A stretch of DNA of 64,000 bases. It comes from Bacillus paramycoides. Lineage in GTDB: Bacteria; Bacillota; Bacilli; Bacillales; Bacillaceae_G. The notes beneath the pieces were generated by a model that was given only the letters and a program-made list of their open reading frames with translations, was not told the DNA's origin and searched no databases. Each line of letters starts with the position of its first letter. The first letter of the stretch is position 1. Shown here piece by piece: positions 28,718 to 37,816 of the stretch. The stretch covers positions 434,001-498,000 of the forward strand of contig NZ_MAOI01000079.1 in the NCBI RefSeq assembly GCF_001884235.1, read 5' to 3'. A program made the position numbers and the translations under genes.

Positions 28718-28777
28718 TGCATTTATAATCCTTATTTAATTTGCTCAATTCAGTATACACTTTCACATTATTTGCTT

Positions 28778-31348
28778 TTATTTAATCGGCTTTTCTGATT
28801 TTAAAACAAATGAACTTAATGCAGGAACTTTAATTTTATTGTCATGGACAACATAAAGTGTTTTACTTCCCGCCTGCTTACCGTCTACTAGTACTTTCCA
28901 TGGACCTTTCGATGGGAGCGTTATGTCAACCGCTTCTCTATTTGCATTGTGAGCCACCATAAAGTATTCAGTTTTATTCTCATTACCCTTTCCATCTATT
29001 GTATAAGCTACAACATTTTTTGGAGCATCAATAAAAGATATATCCTTTTTAATTTGCTCTGCAGATGTCATTCGAAAAGCTGGGTATTTTTTGCGTAAAT
29101 CTATTAAGCCCTTCATATACTCTACTTCATTATTATACGCTGCACGGCGCAACCAATCCATTTGGTTAATTGAATCAGTAGATTTGTAACTGTTATGATC
29201 ACCATACTTTGTGCGCATAAACTCTTGTCCTGCATGTAAAAATGGAATACCTTGCGATGTTAATAAAATAGAAGAAGACAATTTATGCATTTGTTTTCGC
29301 ACTTCTTCACTGTCACCTGAATTAGTCAACTCAAGTTTATCCCATAATGTATGATTGTCATGTGCTTCCACATAAGTTAGCACCTGCTCTGGATCTTGAT
29401 AGGTAGACGAGTTTGTATCATAGTCAATACCTGCTGTAATGCCTTTTTTAATACGGTCTTCCATGTTTTGCTTTCCATTTACAAAACCATTATCTTTATC
29501 CTCAAATACACTACCTTTCAATCCATCACGTATATTATCGTTAAAATGAGCAATCCCTTTCATTTTCTCTGCATTTTTTTGATTTGCTTTCAATTCAGCT
29601 GCAAGAGGTGTATTTAAATCCCAGCCTTCTCCATGCAGAATAATAGAAGGATCAATTTGATTAACACTTTTACGTATCTCATTCATCGTTTCATAATCAT
29701 GAATACCCATTAAATCAAAACGGAACCCATCTAAATTGTATTCTTTTGCCCAGTATGTTACAGAATCAACCATAAATTTCCTCATCATTTTTCGTTCTGA
29801 AGCTGTATCATTTCCTACTCCAGTTCCATTTGCAAATGTTCCATCTTCATTGTAACGATAATAATAACCTGGAACTAACTTATGAAAATTAGATTCAGCG
29901 GCATTATACATATGGTTATATACTACGTCCATCACAACACGAAGATTATTATCATGCAGTGTTTGAATCATTTGCTTTAATTCCGTTATTCGAACAGTCG
30001 GCTCATAAGGATTTGTAGAATAGGAGCCCTCTGGGACGTTGAAATTTTTCGGGTCATATCCCCAGTTATATTGTGGTTCGTTTAAAGTTTCTTCATTTAC
30101 TGAAGCATAATCAAATATCGGTAAAAACTGAACGTGAGTAACACCAAGATCTTTAATATGATCAAGCCCTGTTTTTACACCTTCAGGCCCTTTTGTTCCT
30201 TTTTCTGTTACACCTAAATATTTTCCTTTATGCTTAATACCACTTTCAGGTTGGATGGAAAGATCGCGTACATGCAATTCATAAATAATAGCATCTTCCG
30301 GATTTTTAAATTTTGGCTTTTTATTCGCTTTCCAGTTTTTCGGATTTGTTTCTTTTAAATCAACGACTACACCTTTATCTCCATTTACAGAAGCAGCACG
30401 CACATACGGATCAACCGCTTCAGTCCACTTATCACCAATTTTCACCTTATACGTATAAAAGAGACCTTTTTGGTTCCCTTTAAGTTCTGCTATCCAAGTT
30501 CCTTTTTCACCTTGTTGCATGTTTATTTCAGTACCTATTTTATCGCTCCATTTTTTATATGTAACTAACTTCGCTTCACTCGCAGTAGGAGCCCATAAAC
30601 GGAACTTTGTATGTTGTGGAGTATATATATTCCCTAAATCATTACCACCATAATAAAATGAATTATCAAATTCCTCGCTACGAATGACTTTGCCTATTTC
30701 AGTATTCGCATCAGCGAAGTTTTCTATTTTAACTTTGTATGTTTGTTTTAAATCAATTTTCTGTTCCGTAATTATTTTAACTTTATTTGTAATATCTCCA
30801 CCATTTGTATCAAGAGGACTAATTCCCTTAATTTTAATGCCCTCAATTTCAATTTTCTGTTCCTTAATATTGAATGGAACATTAGTAGTTACAGTGATTT
30901 CATTGAAACTATCAATAGTAGCTTTTTGAATAGAGAGTTCAGAAGAAGGCTTAGAATCATATACTTTTTCATCGCCAGAAAGGACCCATACTTCAGCACG
31001 ACCGTCCTTTATATTTTCAATCCAGCGATCACCACCATCTTTTTCCCATTCATTCGTACGAATTATAAATCCTACACGATTATAGTCACCATCTATTTTT
31101 ATCTTAGCGTACTTTCCAAATTCATCTTCACCATTAAATTCATAAGATTTACCATTTGCATTTTCTCCCCATATCCAAAGATTCCAGTCTTTTGTATTTC
31201 CAGACTTCTCTTTGTAATGAATGATAATTTCAGTAGTTTTCGAATTTGAAACGGCCTTCACACTCTGAAAAGAGAAAACAGATGATAACATAACGATAAT
31301 GGTAAGTAATAAAAACGATTTGTTAATTAATCTTTTTGTAATTCGCAC
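28778..31348 (-). CDS. pulA: secreted type I pullulanase
   Basis: A roughly 856-residue debranching enzyme hydrolysing alpha-1,6 bonds in pullulan and starch. The N-terminal signal peptide is followed by a CBM41-type starch-binding domain (IIIHYKEKSGNTKDWNLWIW), an immunoglobulin-like and an N-terminal beta domain, then the GH13 barrel with the type I marker YNWGYDP, region I DVVYNH, region II DGFRFDLMG (nucleophile Asp), region III HGEGWD (acid Glu) and region IV EAHDNH. The start is probably GTG 31348, eight bases after AAGGG; GTG 31357 overlaps the ribosome site. A cre-consensus site lies 240 bases upstream. Confidence 0.93.
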   Translation of the reverse strand: MRITKRLINKSFLLLTIIVMLSSVFSFQSVKAVSNSKTTEIIIHYKEKSGNTKDWNLWIWGENANGKSYEFNGEDEFGKYAKIKIDGDYNRVGFIIRTNEWEKDGGDRWIENIKDGRAEVWVLSGDEKVYDSKPSSELSIQKATIDSFNEITVTTNVPFNIKEQKIEIEGIKIKGISPLDTNGGDITNKVKIITEQKIDLKQTYKVKIENFADANTEIGKVIRSEEFDNSFYYGGNDLGNIYTPQHTKFRLWAPTASEAKLVTYKKWSDKIGTEINMQQGEKGTWIAELKGNQKGLFYTYKVKIGDKWTEAVDPYVRAASVNGDKGVVVDLKETNPKNWKANKKPKFKNPEDAIIYELHVRDLSIQPESGIKHKGKYLGVTEKGTKGPEGVKTGLDHIKDLGVTHVQFLPIFDYASVNEETLNEPQYNWGYDPKNFNVPEGSYSTNPYEPTVRITELKQMIQTLHDNNLRVVMDVVYNHMYNAAESNFHKLVPGYYYRYNEDGTFANGTGVGNDTASERKMMRKFMVDSVTYWAKEYNLDGFRFDLMGIHDYETMNEIRKSVNQIDPSIILHGEGWDLNTPLAAELKANQKNAEKMKGIAHFNDNIRDGLKGSVFEDKDNGFVNGKQNMEDRIKKGITAGIDYDTNSSTYQDPEQVLTYVEAHDNHTLWDKLELTNSGDSEEVRKQMHKLSSSILLTSQGIPFLHAGQEFMRTKYGDHNSYKSTDSINQMDWLRRAAYNNEVEYMKGLIDLRKKYPAFRMTSAEQIKKDISFIDAPKNVVAYTIDGKGNENKTEYFMVAHNANREAVDITLPSKGPWKVLVDGKQAGSKTLYVVHDNKIKVPALSSFVLKSEKPIK

Positions 31349-31488
31349 CACATACACCCTTTCTTTAAATATTACGAGCGATTTATTATACTCATACTAA
31401 ATAACACTGCTTAAATTAATCTAGAAATCTCTTTTACTTCACCTCCATATTTGCTATTTTCACATATGTATTTCAATGATCTTTTAAT

Positions 31489-31504
31489 ACGAAATCGTTT
31501 GCAT
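31489..31504 (-). promoter_or_regulatory. LacI-family operator-like site upstream of pulA
   Basis: ATGCAAACGATTTCGT on the minus strand resembles maltose-regulator or CcpA operators but departs from the cre consensus at two positions. It shares AATCGTTTG with the second site at 31583-31603. Confidence 0.45.
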
Positions 31505-31589
31505 TAAAGATTAAAAAAATAGATTTGTTTATACCTTCTTATATTTGTAAATACTAAAAGATCAGGGAAATCATTTTAAAGCAATCGTT

Positions 31590-31603
31590 TGTTATCGCTT
31601 TCA
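31590..31603 (-). promoter_or_regulatory. cre site (CcpA operator) upstream of pulA
   Basis: TGAAAGCGATAACA on the minus strand fits the Bacillus cre consensus TGWAANCGNTNWCA at every position. It suggests carbon catabolite repression of the pullulanase gene. Confidence 0.65.
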
Positions 31604-31775
31604 TTCTATAGCACTTACTATTAAGAGGTCAATATATTATTAATTTTCTGTTTTTACTGATTTCATTTATGGTTAAAGTCACAACTTATTGAAGTTAGAC
31701 AGAGTGAATAGTATTTAAATTTGAAAATAAACTTATCTTCTAGACAAAATAAGTTTATTTCCGCTAATGCCTTGC

Positions 31776-31834
31776 TACATTACAAAAAAACAGCTAATAT
31801 CATATCAAGATATTAGCTGTTTTTTTGTAATGTA
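31776..31834. terminator. very long perfect terminator hairpin
   Basis: Twenty-six-base perfect arms (31776-31801 and 31809-31834) with a seven-base loop and a run of seven T on each strand. It follows the truncated phosphotransferase gene by about 100 bases. Confidence 0.85.
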
Positions 31835-31933
31835 TTAATATATGAATAAAAACTATATTTCTAACTTACTTAATTATACAACTTATTTAAACTTATATTT
31901 CGGATATGAAGTTATTTGTTATTTTGTATTTTT

Positions 31934-32248
31934 TTAATCGGTACAAATAAAGCACTGATTTTTCGATAAAACTGGTACATTCACTTGCAATGAACAACTT
32001 GATAAATATTGCAAAATATGAATTTCAGCTTGAATAGCTTCTGTACTTTTTTCTTCTTTTTCTACAAATCTAAGGAAAAAATGCTCACCATTATTTTGAA
32101 AAATAAATACAAAATTTGAGCTAGCACGCATGTAATAAAGATTACCTTCATCGTATTCCCAGTTTGTTAAAATATTTTCAGCAAAAGAACTTCGCCATTC
32201 TTCATCAACAGTTACGACCACTTTTAACATCGTACTTAATTTCATCAT
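31934..32248 (-). pseudogene. phosphotransferase (APH-like), N-terminal fragment
   Basis: Only about 104 residues remain: a typical N-terminal lobe of an aminoglycoside-phosphotransferase-like kinase with NLYYMRASSNFVFIFQ, then EHFFLRFVEKEEKS and a helix ending IHILQYLSS. It stops at CFICTD with TAA. Full members are about 300-330 residues and carry a catalytic H-G-D and D-W/F-D, both absent here. The start is ATG 32248 with GAGGTGG upstream. Truncation by deletion is likely, because the downstream sequence does not resume the family. Confidence 0.75.
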
Positions 32249-32316
32249 ACAATCCACCTCATCACGTTTTTAAACAATGTGGAAATGTACTTTATGTATG
32301 ATGTATAAAATACTGC

Positions 32317-32400
32317 TTAATACTTATTAATGTATACACCATCAATTATGTGAGAAAGATCTAGATGTATTTCCACATGTTTCTCTTTTAAAGACTTCAT
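32317..32400 (-). CDS. candidate 27-residue small ORF
   Basis: ATG at 32400 with AAAGGAGGTGAG about ten bases upstream, encoding MKSLKEKHVEIHLDLSHIID and seven more residues to TAA. It lies 69 bases before the truncated phosphotransferase gene on the same strand, so it could be a leader peptide or a small protein. No family is recognised. Confidence 0.45.
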   Translation of the reverse strand: MKSLKEKHVEIHLDLSHIIDGVYINKY

Positions 32401-32678
32401 CCGATCTACTCACCTCCTTTTATTCGTTAAGAAAATTATAACAATTAAGAACATGTTCTATCAATCAAACATTAAATAAATGTAAAAAATCACCCTATTC
32501 ATTCATTTTTAATGCGTATGTATGTACATTTGTTAATTTATTCGATATATTATGGGTATTGAATGATTACGAAAAATTTATAGGTCGCTTATATAACACC
32601 TTATATTTTTATATCCGTGAAAACTACAAAATGTATGAAATTCCATTTGTCAAATGAATTTAATGCGGAAGGAGGTTT

Positions 32679-32717
32679 GTGGTTATTTCATCGGGATATA
32701 ATAATCAGTTTTATTGA
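32679..32717 (+). promoter_or_regulatory. possible leader mini-ORF before secY
   Basis: A strong GGAAGGAGG (32667-32675) lies upstream of the secY ribosome site without a normal gene. GTG at 32679 gives a 12-residue peptide (MVISSGYNNQFY). A second frame from TTG 32677 gives 22 residues whose TGA overlaps the secY start region. Spacing is short for both, so this is tentative. Confidence 0.3.
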
Positions 32718-32744
32718 ACTGATAAAAATACAGGAGGCGACATG

Positions 32745-34049
32745 ATGTTTCGTACGATTTCAAACTTTATGAGAGTGGCTGAGATAAGAAACAAAATTCT
32801 TTTTACACTAGCGATGTTAATTGTTTTTCGAATTGGCACGTTTATTCCAGTTCCTCATACTAACGCAGAGGTATTAAAAGTACAAGATCAAGCCAACGTT
32901 TTAGGCATGCTGAACGTATTTGGCGGAGGAGCACTGCAACACTTCTCAATCTTTGCTGTAGGTATCACACCATATATTACAGCTTCTATTATTGTACAAT
33001 TACTACAAATGGACGTTGTACCTAAATTTACAGAATGGGCAAAACAAGGAGAAATGGGCCGCAAGAAATCAGCTCAATTCACTCGATACTTTACAATCAT
33101 TCTCGCATTCATACAAGCCATTGGAATGTCTATTGGCTTTAATAATATAGCAGGCGGACAATTAATAACAGATCCAAGCTGGACTACATACTTATTTATT
33201 GCGACAGTTTTAACTGCTGGTACTGCATTTTTACTTTGGTTAGGTGAACAAATCACCGCTAACGGCGTCGGTAATGGAATCTCAATGATTATCTTCGCAG
33301 GTCTTGTTGCAGCGATTCCAAACGTTGCAAATCAAATTTATTTACAACAATTTCAAAACGCAGGCGATCAGTTATTTATGCATATCATAAAAATTCTCTT
33401 AATTGGACTTGTTATTTTAGCAATTGTTGTAGGTGTTATTTACATCCAACAAGCTGTTCGAAAAATACCTATTCAATATGCAAAAGCTGTTTCAGGAAAC
33501 AATCAATATCAAGGAGCAAAAAATACTCATTTACCTCTTAAAGTAAATAGTGCAGGTGTTATCCCTGTCATCTTTGCTTCTGCCTTTTTAATGACGCCGC
33601 GTACAATAGCGCAGCTCTTCCCTGATTCAAGCTTATCTAAATGGATAATTGCGAACTTCGATTTCGCACATCCAATTGGAATGACACTTTATGTAGGTCT
33701 TATCGTTGCTTTCACATATTTCTATGCATTCATTCAAGTGAACCCTGAACAAATGGCTGAGAATTTGAAAAAGCAAAATGGATACGTACCTGGCATTCGT
33801 CCAGGTAAATCTACAGAACAATATGTAACAAAAATTTTATATCGCTTAACATTTATTGGCGCAATTTTCTTAGGAGCAATTTCAATATTGCCACTTGTAT
33901 TTACGAAAATCGCTACATTACCGCCATCTGCTCAAATCGGTGGTACAAGCTTACTTATCATCGTAGGTGTAGCATTAGAAACGATGAAGACGTTAGAAAG
34001 CCAACTTGTGAAACGTCATTATAAAGGATTTATAAAAAAAGTGAATTAA
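32745..34049 (+). CDS. secY2: preprotein translocase subunit SecY, stand-alone second copy (SecY2)
   Basis: A 434-residue SecY with ten membrane segments. Canonical stretches are LIVFRIGTFIPVPH, the plug and TM2 region FSIFAVGITPYITASIIVQLLQ, the cytoplasmic loop GEMGRKKSAQFTRY, GNGISMIIFAG, and the C5 loop NPEQMAENLKKQNGYVPGIRPG. It forms the membrane channel for Sec export. Unlike the main secY it is not in a ribosomal-protein operon; B. anthracis and relatives carry such a second SecY, linked by others to S-layer secretion with SecA2. No secA2 lies here. The start is ATG 32745 or 32742, after AGGAGG. Confidence 0.88.
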   Translation: MFRTISNFMRVAEIRNKILFTLAMLIVFRIGTFIPVPHTNAEVLKVQDQANVLGMLNVFGGGALQHFSIFAVGITPYITASIIVQLLQMDVVPKFTEWAKQGEMGRKKSAQFTRYFTIILAFIQAIGMSIGFNNIAGGQLITDPSWTTYLFIATVLTAGTAFLLWLGEQITANGVGNGISMIIFAGLVAAIPNVANQIYLQQFQNAGDQLFMHIIKILLIGLVILAIVVGVIYIQQAVRKIPIQYAKAVSGNNQYQGAKNTHLPLKVNSAGVIPVIFASAFLMTPRTIAQLFPDSSLSKWIIANFDFAHPIGMTLYVGLIVAFTYFYAFIQVNPEQMAENLKKQNGYVPGIRPGKSTEQYVTKILYRLTFIGAIFLGAISILPLVFTKIATLPPSAQIGGTSLLIIVGVALETMKTLESQLVKRHYKGFIKKVN

Positions 34050-34054
34050 TTACG

Positions 34055-34096
34055 AAAACACGCTAGATATCACACTTGTTATCTAGTGTGTTTTTT
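34055..34096. terminator. terminator between secY2 and the EamA gene
   Basis: Stem AAAACACGCTAGATA / TATCTAGTGTGTTTT with one G-T pair, between convergent genes. Confidence 0.8.
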
Positions 34097-34120
34097 ATTA
34101 TAAAAACTTATTTTTCAAAA

Positions 34121-35038
34121 CTACATTTCCTTCTTCAATAACTTCCCTTGCTTAAAATAAACTCCAAGTGTAGTACGATTCGCTAAAAATACACCAATCA
34201 AGATTAAACAAGCTCCAATACCCATTGCAGGATTTAAAGGCTCTCCTAAAATGATATATCCCACAATAACAGCGATTAATGGTGATACATATAACCACGT
34301 TGATGGAAATACTGGATTTGTTTTTGATAAGAGCCAGTAGTATAAGCCGTGTCCACCAATCGACCCTACAAATATGAGATATAAAATCGGCCATTGTACA
34401 TTCCAAGATATTAAGATTGCTAGATTTGGCTGTTCAAATGCAATAGATACAATTAATAACAAAATCCCACCATAAAACATTTGAATACCGTTAATTAGAA
34501 ATGGTGATACGTCCGATAAATCTGAAAGTATTTCTTTTGAATGAATAGAACCTATTCCGTAAAATAACTCTCCCACTAATATAACGAGGCAAGCGATGCT
34601 CCATATAAATGTTAGTTCTTGATGCAGTCCAGGTAAAGAAATACAAAAAACACCTACAAGTGCTATAACTAAAGCAACGAGTTGTTCTTTTTGTAATTTC
34701 GTTTTATTTCGCCTTGACTGCCATATCAAAATCATCATTGGTCCCGTCGCAGAAAGGACAGCAGCTAAGCCAGAAGAAATATGTTGTTCAGCCCAGTACA
34801 ATGTTGCAAATGTCATAAATGTTAAACAAAAACCAGCGTACATAATACGCTTTGAAAATAAATACGGCATAATTTCTTTTCGTTTTAACTTAAATATAAC
34901 CATAAGAATAATCCCCGCCAAAAAGAAACGAATTCCTGCCGAAAACAAAGGTGGTGCACCTGCTTCTATTCCGAGCTTTATCGTTAAAAATGTTGTTCCA
35001 AAAATGATACATACTAAAATGTAATTGAAAATGACCAT
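34121..35038 (-). CDS. EamA/DMT-family transporter
   Basis: A 305-residue, ten-helix drug/metabolite exporter with two EamA repeats. Repeat one has FGTTFLTIKLGIEAGAPPLF, and repeat two ends in SPLIAVIVGYIILGEPL and a final helix IGACLILIGVFLA. The likely role is export of an amino acid, metabolite or toxic analogue. The start at 35038 follows AAAAGGAGGA. It is divergent from a MocR-type regulator 150 bases away, which very likely controls it through the repeats in between. Confidence 0.85.
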   Translation of the reverse strand: MVIFNYILVCIIFGTTFLTIKLGIEAGAPPLFSAGIRFFLAGIILMVIFKLKRKEIMPYLFSKRIMYAGFCLTFMTFATLYWAEQHISSGLAAVLSATGPMMILIWQSRRNKTKLQKEQLVALVIALVGVFCISLPGLHQELTFIWSIACLVILVGELFYGIGSIHSKEILSDLSDVSPFLINGIQMFYGGILLLIVSIAFEQPNLAILISWNVQWPILYLIFVGSIGGHGLYYWLLSKTNPVFPSTWLYVSPLIAVIVGYIILGEPLNPAMGIGACLILIGVFLANRTTLGVYFKQGKLLKKEM

Positions 35039-35085
35039 TAAGCTTCCTCCTTTTTACTCTTGAAATGAGTATAGAGGATACGGTG

Positions 35086-35114
35086 TATAACAGTGTATTA
35101 GCGCTTATAACAGT
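35086..35114. promoter_or_regulatory. direct-repeat operator between MocR and EamA genes
   Basis: TATAACAGT occurs at 35086-35094 and again at 35106-35114, exactly 20 bp apart. A near-inverse copy follows at 35121-35129. Paired direct repeats at two helical turns fit a dimeric MocR regulator. Confidence 0.55.
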
Positions 35115-35186
35115 TGCCCACAGTTATAGTTGATTACTAGCATATTTTTCGCTTTAATAAAATTAAAAAGAAAAATAGGTGATGCC

Positions 35187-36617
35187 ATGAAGATTGTACT
35201 ACGTAAAGAATCGAACATACCCTATTATCAACAAATATATATGCAAATTGTTGAGAGAGTGCAAAACGGAATGCTTTTACATGGTGATTCCCTCCCTTCT
35301 TTACGCTCTATGGCCGTGGATTTGCAAATTAGCTTATTAACTGTTCGTAAGGCATATAAACAGTTAGAAACGAAAGGTTATATACGGATTGAGCAAGGAA
35401 AAGGTGCTTATATATATAAACGTGTAAAGAAAGATTTCAAACCAATTCCATATCAATGGCAACAAACGAAATCCATCAATGTTCTGCGTTCTCAATATGT
35501 AATGAATCAACATCGTAAATATTATGATTTTTCACAAGCGATCTTGTATCCACGTTTATTACCAAATCCATTTCTATCTGATGAAATGCACAAATTACTT
35601 AATAAAGACCAGATGATACTAGCTACTTACGGACCTGTTCAAGGCGATAGTGAGCTCCGAGGTGAAATAGCCAATTACTTAAAAGAACACCAACAATTAG
35701 TTACAGATCCATCTCAATTATTAATTACAAGCGGAGCCCAGCAAGGAATCAATTTAATCGCCCAAACATTATTAAAACCTGGAGACATAGTGTTAGTAGA
35801 AAGTCCGTGTTATGGCGCTGCACTTGATGTGTTTGTTAATAAAGGAGCTCAAATTATACCTATCAGTCTTGATGAAAACGGAATTCGCTCTGATTTGATC
35901 GATGATATTTGTCAAAGAAAGAATCCTGTTTTGTTGTATGTGAATCCTACTTTTCAGAACCCGACAGGTACTGTGATGAGTAAAGAAAGACGCATGGAGA
36001 TTGTAGAGCTAGCAGAGTTATACCAATTTTTTATACTTGAAGATGATTCTTTCGGAGAAATATATTTTGAGGATGCTATAGTACCACCTCCAATGAAAAG
36101 CTTTGATACGAATGGTCATGTTATATATGTAAAAGGATTTAGTAAGACGTTAGCACCAGGACTTCGCATTGCAGCACTTGTAGCCGAAGGACCTATTTTT
36201 GAATGGCTTTATGCAGTAAAGGGTTCAATGGATATTGGCAGTCCTTTATTAACACAAAAAGCACTCCTTCCCTTTTTACGTGCAGAACGTATGAAAAATC
36301 ATTTAGAAAAATTACGTACAGCTTTACAAATAAGACGTGATATAACAATTGATATATTATTGCCATTAAAAGAAATACAGTTTGAAATACCTAATGGCGG
36401 ATTTAATTTATGGGTTACACTTCCTGACTCAATCGATCCCTTTACATTACTACAAAAAGCTAATGAAGTAGATGTTTCTTTTTTACCCGGCACAGCTTGT
36501 CTATTAAATCATGAAACTCAATGTAATCACTTGCGAATTAGTTATTCAATGTTAAATGAAAAAGATATGTTGATTGGTTTAGAGAAATTACATGATACAA
36601 TAAGCAATTTTAAATAG
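35187..36617 (+). CDS. MocR/GabR-type GntR regulator with aminotransferase domain
   Basis: A 476-residue fusion. Residues about 10-80 form a GntR winged helix (LPSLRSMAVDLQISLLTVRKAY), and residues about 115-470 a type I PLP aminotransferase fold with PLP-binding Lys320 in VKGFSKTLAPG, then N-P-T-G near 258-261 and DD near 286. MocR proteins sense PLP or PLP adducts and regulate metabolism or export. The start is ATG 35187 with ATAGGTGATG upstream; the frame upstream lacks a ribosome site. It is divergent from an EamA gene, a recurring pairing. Confidence 0.9.
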   Translation: MKIVLRKESNIPYYQQIYMQIVERVQNGMLLHGDSLPSLRSMAVDLQISLLTVRKAYKQLETKGYIRIEQGKGAYIYKRVKKDFKPIPYQWQQTKSINVLRSQYVMNQHRKYYDFSQAILYPRLLPNPFLSDEMHKLLNKDQMILATYGPVQGDSELRGEIANYLKEHQQLVTDPSQLLITSGAQQGINLIAQTLLKPGDIVLVESPCYGAALDVFVNKGAQIIPISLDENGIRSDLIDDICQRKNPVLLYVNPTFQNPTGTVMSKERRMEIVELAELYQFFILEDDSFGEIYFEDAIVPPPMKSFDTNGHVIYVKGFSKTLAPGLRIAALVAEGPIFEWLYAVKGSMDIGSPLLTQKALLPFLRAERMKNHLEKLRTALQIRRDITIDILLPLKEIQFEIPNGGFNLWVTLPDSIDPFTLLQKANEVDVSFLPGTACLLNHETQCNHLRISYSMLNEKDMLIGLEKLHDTISNFK

Positions 36618-36759
36618 TCTTTTCAGGGATTTTGAGATACCTTAATAACGAATGTTAATGTTACTTAAAGTTAATAGGATATTTATAATATATGCTTGTC
36701 CTTTTTATTTGTGTGTAATCTATATATAACAATTGTAATTATTATCTACAAATTTACCC

Positions 36760-36930
36760 TTATTGTTCTTTCTTACATTTAATCATTAAAAAATTTATTG
36801 AAGGCTTATTTTTCGCGTTCTTATTTGGTTCGTCAATTTCTGAAACTTGTACCAATCCATACTTATTAAAATCTTGTTTTACGGATTCAGAATCATAGAA
36901 GTACATTTTCACGCCTTCCATTAGTGAATA
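36760..36930 (-). pseudogene. SAM-dependent methyltransferase, C-terminal remnant
   Basis: The minus-strand frame ending at TAA 36760 reads MEGVKMYFYDSESVKQDF, then YGLVQVSEIDEP and ends NFLMIKCKKEQ. This matches the C-terminal strands of TehB-like class I methyltransferases. The frame is closed by a stop just before 36930 and the SAM-binding domain is missing. The flanking region shows no gene. It is therefore a deletion remnant. Confidence 0.55.
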
Positions 36931-37180
36931 TTATTTCTTTTTATTAATTTCAGCTTTATATTGTACGATTATTTAACGTTATTTGATAAAATAAGTAAGC
37001 TTTACAAATGCCCTAGTTCTCATAGTTTTCATCATGTGAAAACTATTTATAACACCCTTAGTCAAAAGTACTTCTCCCCATGTATACTTGATTTTTGCTC
37101 TTGTATTTTTTATTCATTCATGTATTATATGATGAAAGAAACTTCACAAGAAGAAAACTAGTGTCAATGAGGTGTATCAT

Positions 37181-37381
37181 ATGGAAACAAAAAATAACGT
37201 TACAATTGGTTCTTTCGTACAATTTCCCTATCGTAATAACTCCTCCTTACAATTAACAGGTTATGTAGTGAATATCTTACAAAATACGATTGTAGTTGAT
37301 ATTGCAGAGATTGCAGAAACACATGCTATAGACGAAACTAGACAAGTCGTAAAACATGGTTGTTATCACAAAATGAAGTAA
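37181..37381 (+). CDS. DUF2187 (YkvS-like) protein
   Basis: A 66-residue KOW/SH3-like small protein of the DUF2187 family: VTIGSFVQFPYRNNSSLQLTGYVVNI, then NTIVVDIAEI and a final VVKHGCYHKMK. The role is unknown. The start is ATG 37181 with AATGAGGTG upstream. Single gene with an immediate strong terminator. Confidence 0.8.
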   Translation: METKNNVTIGSFVQFPYRNNSSLQLTGYVVNILQNTIVVDIAEIAETHAIDETRQVVKHGCYHKMK

Positions 37382-37390
37382 ACTTATAAT

Positions 37391-37430
37391 AGATAAAAAG
37401 ATCCTAGTACCCACTAGGATCTTTTTATCT
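37391..37430. terminator. terminator
   Basis: Eighteen-base perfect stem AGATAAAAAGATCCTAGT / ACTAGGATCTTTTTATCT with a four-base loop after the DUF2187 gene. Confidence 0.9.
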
Positions 37431-37816
37431 AACGTTGGACAGTTACCACGCTTAAGGGTACCGCATGGTGGAAAGTATCCTGTGAAACAATTACTTGTAT
37501 AGACTTTTCCATTACAATCATATGCATAAATAAAATAGTGAATAAATAAAAGACAAGATGATGGTAACATCCCGTCTGATATGTAACTACTGCTGTTAGG
37601 TGCTAGGTTACAAAAAGTTATTTTCTTTTTGAACCACCTTTATTACGATTGGCTGACGTGAGGTTGTTCTTTTATGTTTATTGTAACTGTTAAAAAATCA
37701 CTTCTACTTGATTCATTTTCAGCCAAACCAAATATACATTGTATTAGCCATTAGTTCCTTATTCATAAAGGATATAGTATTTAGTAAAACTTGTTTTTTG
37801 ACCAATTTTTTTAGTT
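37431..37816. other. intergenic region without a supported gene
   Basis: About 385 bases. Two overlapping minus-strand frames appear at 37429-37570, one cysteine-containing and one of 32 residues ending exactly at the terminator. Neither has a ribosome site, so I see no supported gene. Confidence 0.45.

Larger units (their letters stand above)
28052..28777. other. intergenic region with two terminators
   Basis: About 725 bases with convergent genes on either side. It holds the terminators at 28400-28435 and 28683-28717, but no frame that I would call coding. Confidence 0.5.

Noticed and set aside
36961-37161. 66-residue plus-strand frame before the DUF2187 gene
   Set aside because: No ribosome site, irregular composition and no recognisable pattern.
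37440-37470. AGGGTACCGC-like motif resembling a T-box
   Set aside because: It departs from the T-box consensus and has no downstream amino-acid gene or specifier hairpin.
37429-37570. Overlapping minus-strand frames, one with several Cys and one ending just at the terminator
   Set aside because: Neither has a ribosome site and the first reads through a terminator; not supported as genes.
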